Below are positions 25,327 through 34,825 of a stretch of 64,000 nucleotides of DNA, one piece after another. Every line of letters begins with the position of its first letter. The first letter of the stretch is position 1. The notes under the pieces were generated by a model that was not told the origin of the DNA, ran no database searches, and saw only the letters and a list, made by a program, of their open reading frames with translations. Source of the stretch: Linum tenue (Eukaryota > Streptophyta > Magnoliopsida > Malpighiales > Linaceae); NCBI GenBank assembly GCA_946122785.1, contig CAMGYJ010000002.1, forward strand, positions 62,521,703 through 62,585,702. The letters are read 5' to 3'. A program made the position numbers and the translations under genes.

Positions 25327-26951
25327 CTAGCTTTGAGCCCGCCCGATGGGCGGGTTATTATCGTGCGGATTATTTTGTATTTTGAGCTCGTTGGTGCAAG
25401 GGAAGAAGTCTATACTTGTTCAGTATGCGTTCAGAGCTGAAACATCCTTTTCTTCCTAACCATTGTTTGAGGATTGGTAGTTTTTTTTATTATAATGGTA
25501 GAAAGAAGGTAAAATTACAAAAATTAGATTAATCAAATGCGATGGTCAACCTAACATGTAACTACTGATGAAAGGGCTTGTTTTTACCACAAATGTGCAG
25601 CCCTAATAAAACGTCTAGGAGCAGGCGATCCCTGCAACAATGACTTCTGTAAATTCAAGTAATCCACCGCCTAGGCCATTAGGTACCTTACCCACCACAA
25701 CTCTTCGAATCACAACATAAGTGAAGGATCGACACAGAAACATTAAGACACATGGGGCACCATGTCATCACATCACATAAAGCAGTAAGATCCATTAAAA
25801 AAAAAAATCACTCCTACCATCATAATTCTTGAGTGCCGTCATAGGTAGCCTAGAACCGCCCCTGCCAAAGTCTCCATGCCGAAAAGAAAATGGAGTTGCA
25901 AAAGGACTCGCCTGTAGAAACTCTATCGAGCTTTTGAATTCTTGCCCCAGGTTGATCTCATTGCACCTATAAGAAACAATATCATTAAAAAGATCATATA
26001 ACAACTACAAAGAGGAACCACTTTTGTTTAAAACAGGGAGTGTTCGCATGCAAGGTGAGGCAAAGAGGCAAAGAGGAACCACTTTTGTTTCGCGTGTTGG
26101 GTCCTTTGTGGCGCTAACATTGTATCGGAGACCCTTAACTTCGATCACTGCTCAGATGCATTGGGGTTGGAAGAGTACGACAACATTAGTACAGAAAATG
26201 CTATGGAGTATTTGGAGTTACCCAAGGGCATTAAAAGAGCATGATCGAAGAATAAACATGCATGAGTTCATATAGCGGAAAAGATTGAATTTAATCTAGC
26301 AAGATCGGTGGCAGCAGATTGTGGCTGGTCGAGGAAGCAAAAGGCATGGCGGAATCTGCATTGGGACCCCGGAATTGAGACTAAACGTACGGCGGTTCCG
26401 ACCGCTGTCTGATCGGAGAAGAAAACCGGCACTGGAAGAGCCCAAGATCGATGGCGTTCTTCGGATGGGGTCGACGGTGTCGGTTTTTACTGCTTACAGA
26501 ACCCGAATCTCAGGCAAACTACTGCAGTAGGCAGGTTGTAAGGAGGGTTTTGTGCCGGGAAGAAGCAAAAACCTCTCTTGGAATCCATTCGGAACAGGGA
26601 GCATAACTTACCTTGTAGAACCCTTGTGAGATCGGGAAGTTAATACCTCTTCTGGAATTGATTCTGTCGATCGATTCATGGTTCAACGCTCCGACATCGG
26701 TAGCGATGAAACCGCTCTAGATTTGGCGAGAAGGAAACTGTAGTGGTGGACAGTTATAATTTGGGTGACTGAGGGAGGAGGAAAAAAAAGGATGTAGCGT
26801 CGAGGCCAGGACAGGAGGGTGAAAAAGGAGGAATTTTTCCGTGCAGAGAAAGAAGAGTCTTGTTATAAAGAGCTGACGTGGATGGCTATACGTTGAAAAG
26901 GGCTGACGTGGATAGCGTGCAATTCTGAAAGTGCTTTAATATATTTTAAGA
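25327..26951 (-). mobile_element. Non-autonomous Helitron (1625 bp)
   Basis: Read on the minus strand it begins TCTTAAAATATATTAAAGC at 26951 and ends with a perfect hairpin CCCGCCC-ATC-GGGCGGG (25354-25338), a 7-nt spacer and CTAG (25330-25327). The base before is A (26952) and the base after is T (25326), so it sits between A and T without target duplication. These are the standard Helitron 5'-TC, 3' hairpin and CTRR features. No Rep/helicase is present. Short open frames inside (for example minus 26004-25795) could be captured host sequence but match no family I recognise. Confidence 0.88.
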
Positions 26952-26952
26952 T

Positions 26953-28208
26953 TATCGTAAGTCTTTTAGATAAAAAGTGTAAAATTGTACCGGAGGTTAT
27001 AAACGAAAATTTAATGGTATGGTATTTTAATGTTGAAACTTCGATTCAACAATTTCATACCGCTAAATATTGCGTTCGATATGAGGTTTTTTTTATAAAA
27101 CCGCCGGTTTAGGTTAATGATGTTTTCACAATTTATTTCATAACATATATGTGGTCTCTTAATATAGGATTGTGAGAATGTAACTAAGTAACTTTAATTC
27201 CTCAACTAAGCAGTTGACATTTAATCAATGATTTTAGTATTTAATTAATATAATACATACTTCTACATTATACATTCAATTTTTAATTAATTATTATTAG
27301 CTTGCGATTAAGTCTATCATATGTACACGTTCATCTTTTTTCAAGGACGAGGAAAATGAAGTCTATTACTATTTGTGGAATATTAAGTATTGTAATTTGC
27401 TTATGCGAGTAGCCTTCTTCCTCTCGGACTAAAGGGTAAAGTCTTTTTCCTATAATACATGTCATAATTTGAAAATTCTACTAACATTTTCATACACACA
27501 TATTTGTTCATTCTCTCTAATTTGTACTCATCTTCTAAGGACGTTTAGAAAGTTTGATTGTACGCAATTTATGCTCATATTTGTCAATTAAAATGATCAA
27601 ATTTGTTACCTTATACTTGTACATGAATCAATGTTGGTTCTAAAAATATAAAATTTAAGTCATTATACCAAATGACGTGTCTATTTCTTATGAAGACTAA
27701 ATTCATCACACCAAGTATTATTCATTAATGATGAAGTAAAGCAAAATTATGTTTTTGTTTGCAATTAGCACATTTGGACCAACCTTTAAAAAGATTCATT
27801 GAAAAAAAATTCAAGTAAAAATTAGTCTAAAAACAAAATAGGAGGAAATGAAGAAGAAAAAGGATTGGGATAAAAAAGACCGTGTTTGTGTAATCGTACC
27901 GCACCAACAGTCCGATCGTCCGGAAAAACCTTCTATCATAACCTAAATATGTAGATAGGAATCGAGGCATTACGCTTTTGCCCTATCAATTGCAGGTTTG
28001 AATCCTGTCCCCGCCTAATCCATCTGAGGCAGGCGTAATCCGCTTCAAGATTGGAGATTCCAGTAACTCAATGCAAACAAAGAATGGCGGCTTGGAAGAA
28101 TAAGAGAAGAGTTGTTTTTAGGAGTGATCCTTCTCTGACACTAGAAATTGAATAAGATCATAAAGAAAGCTTTCTTCATATGCTCCAAATTGAATAAGGG
28201 TTTCGTAT
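26953..28208. other. AT-rich spacer, no gene
   Basis: Low-complexity AT-rich DNA with no supported gene. A tRNA T-arm-like GGTTTGAATCC occurs near 27996, without a complete cloverleaf. Confidence 0.4.
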
Positions 28209-28216
28209 AACTTGGG

Positions 28217-29294
28217 ACGGGGTGGGCAACGGGACGAGATACCCGTCCCGTTTTAAACGGGTACCCAGTCCCATTTGGAGGCCAAAGTCCTTCCCATATC
28301 CCAAACCCATATGGGAAACGGGTACCCATTACCCGTACGGGACGGATAACGGGTACCCATACTACCCATAAATACCCAAAGTTTAAACCACTCAAATTTT
28401 AACAAAAGTTTAAACTTAACTTAATAACTTGTACTTGCTTAACAATCACAAGACACAAATCATGAACAATCACAACGCATAGAAATAAATCATTCTAAGC
28501 ACCAAATTATCAAATAAGAAGTTTCATTCAACACAACCAAAATATAAAATAAAAAGTTTCTGCTTCTGCAAGTTGCTGCTACTATTCCTTCTACAAGTTG
28601 TTGTGCTACTCGTCCTTCTACAAGCTACTGGAGTGCTGGAACAGTTGCGGTTCTTCCTTCTGTTGCGGTTCTCCCTTCTGCTGCAGGTTGCTGGAATCAT
28701 TAATAACAGAGGAAGGGACAATGCCGACCAAATGCTGCGGTTCTCCCTTTTGCTATGATACCATCCACAGTGAACATATCACAATTTATTTATAAGGACT
28801 GAAATATTGACCACAACAATACAAAAACAACAAAGTCCAAAACAATTGAACCCTCCTTATCAATTACAACAAGCCCAAAAGAAGGTAAAACGTAAACAAA
28901 AAAAGCAAGCAAGCAAACGGAATTTAACCAAAGACAACCTCCAGTGTAAACAACATTACTCCATGGAGGTGAAAGTGAAAGCCGAAAGGGAATAGGCAGG
29001 GTAAGGGTCGACTAAGGGTAAGGGCCGAAATGGCCAAGACCCAATGCCACATTTCTGAATTAGTGAATCGGGTTGGGGCGCTGGGCTGTGGGCTATTTCT
29101 GGTAAATGGGTATAACGGGTACCCACATTACCCAAACGGGTATTTGCGGGTAACCCGCGGGTACCCATATTAGGAATGTTCAATCCCAAGTCTCATCCGT
29201 TTATAATATTACGGGTAATATGGGTACCCATAACCCTTAAAAAACGGGACGGGTACGGGTATACCCAAATACCCGTTTCCCGTTGCCCACCCCT
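28217..29294. mobile_element. Non-autonomous hAT element (about 1.08 kb)
   Basis: Inverted ends: CGGGGTGGGCAACGGG at the left and the complement of AGGGGTGGGCAACGGG at the right. The 8-bp duplication AACTTGGG occurs at 28209-28216 and 29295-29302, with one extra A before the left TIR. Subterminal GGGTACCC-type repeats occur at both ends (28255-28380, 29100-29275). The middle contains CTTCTNCTG-type low complexity. No transposase. Confidence 0.9.
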
Positions 29295-29302
29295 AACTTG
29301 GG

Positions 29303-29919
29303 TTTTGAAAACCCATGGATATATGAGAGTTTTGGATTCATTATGGATTTGAAACACCATTGTTTATTTCATGGATTTCATTATGGATTTTGTTAATTAA
29401 ATTTCTATATATGAAGTGAAATTTACCTTTATTGCGCTTAATGATATAAGAAGTGAAAGAAAATATGAGGGGTAGGTTGGTAAAAAATGATGAATTTCAA
29501 AGTCCATGATCCATTTCCACCTAAAGATGTGGGATTTTCAAGTCTGTGGGGCCCACATATTTGGACCCTCAAAGTCCATGGGTTCCAACAAATTTGTTAC
29601 CTCTAAATACTTGAAGCAAACAATAGATTTTGGACAAAATCCATCATGGACCCAAATCTATCACCAAACCCTTCACCAAATCCATCAAGCAAACAATTTA
29701 GGTTACTCTATCATAAAATATTCAACCCTACCGTCCCCACTACTAATTGGATCCTTCAAGTTTATTGCAGAAACGTGACTCGTTTCAAGGAGGTTCCCTT
29801 TCGACGAGTTAGCCAAGCAAATTATACAAGAACTCTCACCTCACATTGCATATCAAATTGGTTAGCCAAAACAGATCATAATTAGGCAAAAGATATAGGA
29901 TTGTTAGATGGTATAGCAT
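29303..29919. other. AT-rich spacer upstream of the germin-like pseudogene
   Basis: Contains repeated ATGGATTTCATTATGGATTT near 29340-29395 and AATCCATCAAGCAAAC at 29681, also found at 9117. It is possibly a degraded MITE, but ends could not be defined. Confidence 0.4.
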
Positions 29920-30740
29920 ATGGCAACGATGAGTGCTTACAGTTTTCTTCTCTCTGTCGTTGCTCTTCTGGCTCTGGCTTCCTCCCTGCCTCTGCAGTCT
30001 GCACATGACCCTAGCCCCATTCAGTTACTTCTGTGTGGCAATAAATAAACCCAGCAACGGAGGTATATATATAGCTTCTTCAAAGGTTCATGGAATCTAC
30101 CTTTGTGTTCTAGTAAATAACTAATCACTACTAATGTTATGTGTCTTCCCTGACCCAGTGTTTATCAATGGGAAGTTCTGCAAGGACCCAAAGCTGGCAG
30201 CAGCAAACGATTTCTCAATCACGGGGCACAACATTCCTAGAACACAGTGAAAAGATTGGGTTCAAATGTCACTCTCCTGAATGCTAACTGTATTACGGGA
30301 CTCAACACGTTCGGGATATCAATGGCCTACATTGATTAGGCACCAAATAGTGGCTGAAACCCGCCTCACATTCACCCTCCAGCTACTTAGATTCTGGTTG
30401 TCCTTGAAGGAACACTTGCTGTGGGCTTTGCCACGTCTAACCCTGCTAATCAACTCATAACCAAAGTCCTTTGCCCTGGAGACATCTTTGTGTTCCTGAT
30501 CGGACTCATTCACTTCCAGTTCAACATTGGCCTCACTAGTGCAGTTTCTGTTGCAGGCTTGAGCAGCCAGAACCCAGGAGCTATCACCATAGCAAATGCC
30601 GTATTTGGATCTAACCCTCCTATCAATCCTCATGTTCTGGCAAAGGCCTTCCATCTGGATAAGAATTTAGTCTATTAACTCCAGAAACAGTTTGGAGGGA
30701 GCAGTTTGGAGGGAACATATTCATTGGACATGCCCTGAGA
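29920..30740 (+). pseudogene. Germin-like protein pseudogene
   Basis: The ATG at 29920 starts a signal-peptide-like MATMSAYSFLLSVVALLALA and HDPSP. A one-base frameshift then separates this from FCVAINKPSNG. A family-type intron follows (30063-30158), then FINGKFCKDPKLAA. Downstream, the cupin region has several nonsense codons: in YAPNSGLNPPHIHPPATEIL the Tyr, a Leu and the Glu codon (the metal-ligand glutamate) are all stops. Box 2 ([16 protein letters not shown]) is still readable, and a stop replaces a residue after NLVY. It is a decayed tandem copy of the gene at 31128 and cannot make a working protein. Confidence 0.9.
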
Positions 30741-31127
30741 AAGAAAAATAAAAGAAGAAAAAAACTATCTTAATGCTAGAAATGCAATATAATAATGGTC
30801 AGAAGTGCAACAAATATGCCAAGATTGCTCCATCTCATATTTCTGGTAAATTGAGACTCTTATCAATTAATTAAATAAAGATAAAAAAAATGATTTTCTA
30901 GGTATTCAATGAGCAAATTTGTACCCTAAAATAACAGCAGTTTGGTAAGAACTGCCACTCTTGTAAGTGAACTAGAAAAAGGGAATAAAGACCGGTAGTT
31001 GAAACATGGGAAAGAGACGCGACCAGAACCTTTGTATATAGCTTTTGCAATGCTATATTTAAAAGCAGCTTTTTGTAATGCCTTCAAACAATTATCGATC
31101 TTTAAATATTAAATAATAAATAAGTAC

Positions 31128-31919
31128 ATGAAGTTTTCAATGAGAGGTGGGCATTTCCATGCAACTTGTACCTTCTTTGCATTGGCTTCCTTGCTTGCTT
31201 CTGGTGATGACTTCACCCCTCAGGTGGACTTCTGTGTGGCAATAAACAATCCCAATGGCAATGGAGCATGTAGATCCCGATCTCTCTAATATTTTTCAAT
31301 TTCCAAGAGATCTTCTCGTCGACGGCAACAGCACCTGATGACTAATAACAGCTTCTATCTATTCTTTCCTGCAGATTTTTCCAATGGAGAACTCTGCAAG
31401 AATGCAGAAGCTGCGAAAGCAGAAGATTTCTATTTCTCAGGACTGGATGCTACCAGAGAGACTGACAACAGAGTCGGGTCAACCATAACTCTTTTATCCA
31501 CTAATCAGATTCCAGGACTTGATGGTTTGTCCCTGGCGAGAACAGACTATGCACCAAATGGCGGCTTAAACCCGCCACACATACATCCTCATGCTACAGA
31601 GATCCTAACACTCCTGAGAGGCATCCTCCATGTTGGCTTTATCACATCAAGTCCTGAAAACCGCCTTATTACCAAGACACTACACCCAGGAGATGTGTTT
31701 GTCTTCCCTATTGGTCTCATACACTACCAGCTTAATACTGCCAACAACAGCGCACTGGCGATAAATAGCTTCAGCAGCAAAAACCCTGGAGTTATTACCA
31801 TAGCAAATGCTATCTTTGGCTCTCATCCTCCGCATAACCGCGAAATACTTGCCAAGGCATTCCAGTTGAACACTGATACAATCAACTTCCTCCAACAGAG
31901 ATTTAAGGGCAACCAATAG
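31128..31919 (+). CDS. Germin-like protein (cupin)
   Basis: Exons 31128-31269 and 31375-31919 give 228 residues, close to the family norm. A hydrophobic N-terminal segment (TFFALASLLASG) suggests secretion. C36 and C55 are the usual disulphide pair. Cupin box 1 GLNPPHIHPHATE supplies H116, H118 and E123. Box 2 PGDVFVFPIGLIHYQLN supplies H164. All four metal ligands are therefore kept. Germin-like proteins are apoplastic metal-binding hexamers; some have superoxide dismutase or oxalate oxidase activity, others act as receptors. The substrate cannot be told here. The intron position matches that of the neighbouring pseudogene, showing tandem duplication. The ATG at 31140 (codon 5) is an alternative start. 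Confidence 0.9.
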
Positions 31920-32085
31920 CTGCAAACAGCAAACATTTCTTCACAAACAACAACTCACATGTCTATGGCGAACTTTATAATAAATAAATGAATAAAAGTT
32001 GTTTGGAGATGATATCTGTTGATGGAAGCCCGATTCTTCACAATCATCAACTTACATTTCTGAGTCTGCCTGCCACGTGCAGCAA

Positions 32086-33477
32086 TCACACCGTGGAAAG
32101 AGATACTTCCAACTGCTCTATCCTCTTAGCCAGATCATGCTTCCCACAGTTCTTTAACCCATCAGCAACCAAATCAAAACATCTGGAAATAGGAGTCAAC
32201 CCCATCTCAGTCATCTCTATTAAATAATTGGCTGCCTCCAAAGACCTCCCACCACGCCCACACATGGTTATCAACATTGTATAGACTGGTCTATTCGGAG
32301 GGTGACCTTTTACCTTCATTTCACCAAAGAAACAAAATGCATCGTCAAATTTCCCTATCCTGCAAAGTCCCTTGATTATTGGTGCATACAGGCTAGGAAA
32401 TGGCCTGTGTCCTTCTTCGATAGACCTATGCAACAGCTTAAAAGCATCATTCATCCTACCCACCTTTGAAACTGCGGGAATCAAAATCTTATAGCTATTT
32501 ATATCAGGAACAAGACCTAATTCGCGCACACCATGATACATTTCCATGCAAAAATCAATCTCCCCTGATTGACAAATTGCTTCCACCAAAGAATTAAAAG
32601 TATTAACATCCGGAACAAAACCCTCTTTATTCATCTTCTTAACCATATCCTTGGCAGTCTCCAAATACCCTGCACTCAACAAACCTTCAATCAACAAATC
32701 CCTCCCTCTCACAGGAGGGTTAAACCCCTTCTTACTCATCTCATCCAAAAACTCCTGAGCCTCTTTAAATTTCCCACTAGAACACCACCCATTGACAAGA
32801 ACAGCATAGGTCCGCTTATTAGGAACCAAACCCTTTCTAACCATCCTTCTTATCAGAGCATAAGCTGCGTGAAACATCTTGACTTCGCACAAGGCGAAAA
32901 GCAAAGAATTATAAACCTCTACACCCTGATCACAATTCAAGCTGCTGCACTTATTGAACACTTCAACTGCCTGGTCTGCGAGCCCACCTTTGCCATACTC
33001 CTCAATAATAAAGCAGACAGTCTCGGCGGAAACGCAGAAAGCTCTCTCGTGTTCAGGTGTATTTACCATCCGCCGGCTCTGATCTCGCATCTGAGTTATG
33101 AGACGCCACATAGAAGCATATCTTTTCCCACGGGCGAGGGTTTTGATGAGCTCCTCGACTTCGATGGAGGTCGGGGTGTAGTGTCCTCGGGCCCAGGTGA
33201 AGAAGCGGATGGATTCCGTCGGGGAATGGGAGAGGGCGCGGAGGACGCGGAAGACAAGCTCGGAGTTAACTGGGAGATTGAGCTTGTTTAGTGTGCGCTC
33301 CGGGTAGATGTCGCGGCGGACGATGTTGGTTATTTGGTGGATTGCGGCAAAGTAGGCGTCCTTGTTGGGTGCTCCGGCGGCGGGGATCGGCGCTAATGTG
33401 TTGAAGCGGCGGCGGGGTGGGCAGCTGATCGCGGCGGAGGTTGCTCCGCGTAGCAGCCGGACGGTAAAGCGGAGCAT
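32086..33477 (-). CDS. P-class pentatricopeptide repeat protein, probably mitochondrial
   Basis: A single-exon gene of 463 residues, starting at the first ATG (33477); the open frame extends upstream without another ATG. An Arg-rich N-terminus (LRFTVRLLRG, PPRRR) suggests an organelle presequence. About eight 35-residue PPR units follow, for example EVYNSLLFALCEVKMFHAAY, TYAVLVNGWCSSGKFKEAQE, TFNSLVEAICQSGEIDFCME and SYKILIPAVSKVGRMNDAFK. No E, DYW or SMR domain is present, so it is P-class, and such proteins bind organellar RNA to stabilise or process it. It is intact and intronless like most PPR genes. A LINE lies 136 bp upstream of the ATG in the same orientation. Confidence 0.93.
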   Translation of the reverse strand: MLRFTVRLLRGATSAAISCPPRRRFNTLAPIPAAGAPNKDAYFAAIHQITNIVRRDIYPERTLNKLNLPVNSELVFRVLRALSHSPTESIRFFTWARGHYTPTSIEVEELIKTLARGKRYASMWRLITQMRDQSRRMVNTPEHERAFCVSAETVCFIIEEYGKGGLADQAVEVFNKCSSLNCDQGVEVYNSLLFALCEVKMFHAAYALIRRMVRKGLVPNKRTYAVLVNGWCSSGKFKEAQEFLDEMSKKGFNPPVRGRDLLIEGLLSAGYLETAKDMVKKMNKEGFVPDVNTFNSLVEAICQSGEIDFCMEMYHGVRELGLVPDINSYKILIPAVSKVGRMNDAFKLLHRSIEEGHRPFPSLYAPIIKGLCRIGKFDDAFCFFGEMKVKGHPPNRPVYTMLITMCGRGGRSLEAANYLIEMTEMGLTPISRCFDLVADGLKNCGKHDLAKRIEQLEVSLSTV

Positions 33478-33682
33478 TTTCAATTTGATAGGAAATGCGA
33501 TCCACTTCCCCACAAAGGCACAAACCAAGAGCCGAGTTCTATGTTCCTATTTCGGACTTACTACGTTACAACTTCCAACAAGGTTTGTAAAAAAAAAATA
33601 CAATTTAATAGTTTTTTTTTTACAATAAATGTTCAACTTTTATTCCACTTCCAACACGAAAAAAAAGCGAGATTACACTAAG

Positions 33683-34825
33683 TCAAAGGAAATCCGAAAT
33701 TAGGTCAAGAATACTAATCCAATCATCAGGGAGAGAGGATCTAGCCAGTGATCGTGCTACCCAATCAGCTCTAACATTAAAAGCTCGTGAAACTGCCTTG
33801 ACCTTCACTTGAGGGTTCGTTCTTAGGATTGAGACCATTGATCCAATCCATGCTGCACCACGCCAAGGCCAATTTCTTGGCTCATCCGAGAGAGCTTTGA
33901 CAATCAGCTGGCAGTCCGACTGGACAACACATTCAGATCCATATTCTTGGGCTAATTTGAGACCTTCCAAGAGTGCTTTTGCTTCGGCTTCGAGTGGGGT
34001 GGAACAAAGGAGAATGTCAGCTCGCCCATCACACACTTGTCCATGGTGGTTAGTGACCACAACACCATATGCCGCCGGCTGGGAGTCGTTTAAAAACGAC
34101 CCATCACAGTGAATCACAAAATTGTGATTGCTTGGCGGTGGAGAATTGAGTGATTGGGCTCCCCTGAGCTGAGTAGAAGGAGAGTCATTGGGGGGACTCC
34201 TCGGGCAATTAGTCCATTCCGTGAATTCCTTGTAAGTTCGCAAAATAACGTTCGGATGCCAAGGGATTCGATTCTTGAACACACAATCATTCCTTGCCTT
34301 CCAGATATTCCAGCAGAGGAAAATAACATGAGTGAGGGCTCCTGGTTGGATAGAGTCCTTGAGTAGGTACAACCAGTCAAGGAAAGCAGTATACTGAGCT
34401 GGCAGCGGGATGTTTGGGAAGATAACTTCCCACGATTCCCTCACATGGGGGCATTGAAAGAGGCAGTGGAAAAGGGATTCAATCGGCCATTGGCACACCT
34501 GGCATGTGGCATTTGGGGAGCATTTCCTATGCATGAGTCTCTCTTTTGTTGCCAGTCCGTTCCTAGCACATCTCCAGACAAAGAATTTGAGCTTAGTCGG
34601 GATATTCAGATTCCACACCCATTTCCATTTCTCCACATTGTCCATCGTTTGGGGGTCCGTTCCTGACGGGTGAACCGCATGATACGTTGTCTTGACCGTA
34701 AACTTTCCATCTTCATTAAATCTCCACGCCCAGAAATCCTTAGCTTCCTCCTCCCCAATCGGGACTCTCAAAATAGCATCTCTTTCTGAAGGGAGACATG
34801 TCCCTGAAACAACTCTTCCTTCCAT
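33683..34825 (-). pseudogene. LINE ORF2 C-terminal part (zf-RVT and RNase H), out of frame
   Basis: This frame overlaps the end of the upstream ORF2 frame and continues the same protein after a single frameshift. The zf-RVT segment (LKFFVWRCARNGLATKERL, then CQVCQWPIESLFHCLFQC) is followed by an RNase H domain (HCDGSFLND, EAEAKALLEGL, QSDCQLI, RADWVARSLA). RNase H removes the RNA strand after reverse transcription. An internal start is unlikely to be used, so the part is probably not translated. Confidence 0.85.

Noticed and set aside
26321..26530. Plus-strand 69-codon frame inside the Helitron
   Set aside because: No domain, and no splice or promoter context; it is kept only as possible captured DNA.
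27950..28030. tRNA-like T-arm (GGTTTGAATCC)
   Set aside because: No acceptor stem, D-arm or anticodon arm could be paired around it, so only the B-box-like stretch is supported.
32569..33291. 240-codon frame antisense to the PPR gene
   Set aside because: It is a shadow of the PPR coding frame with no domain of its own.
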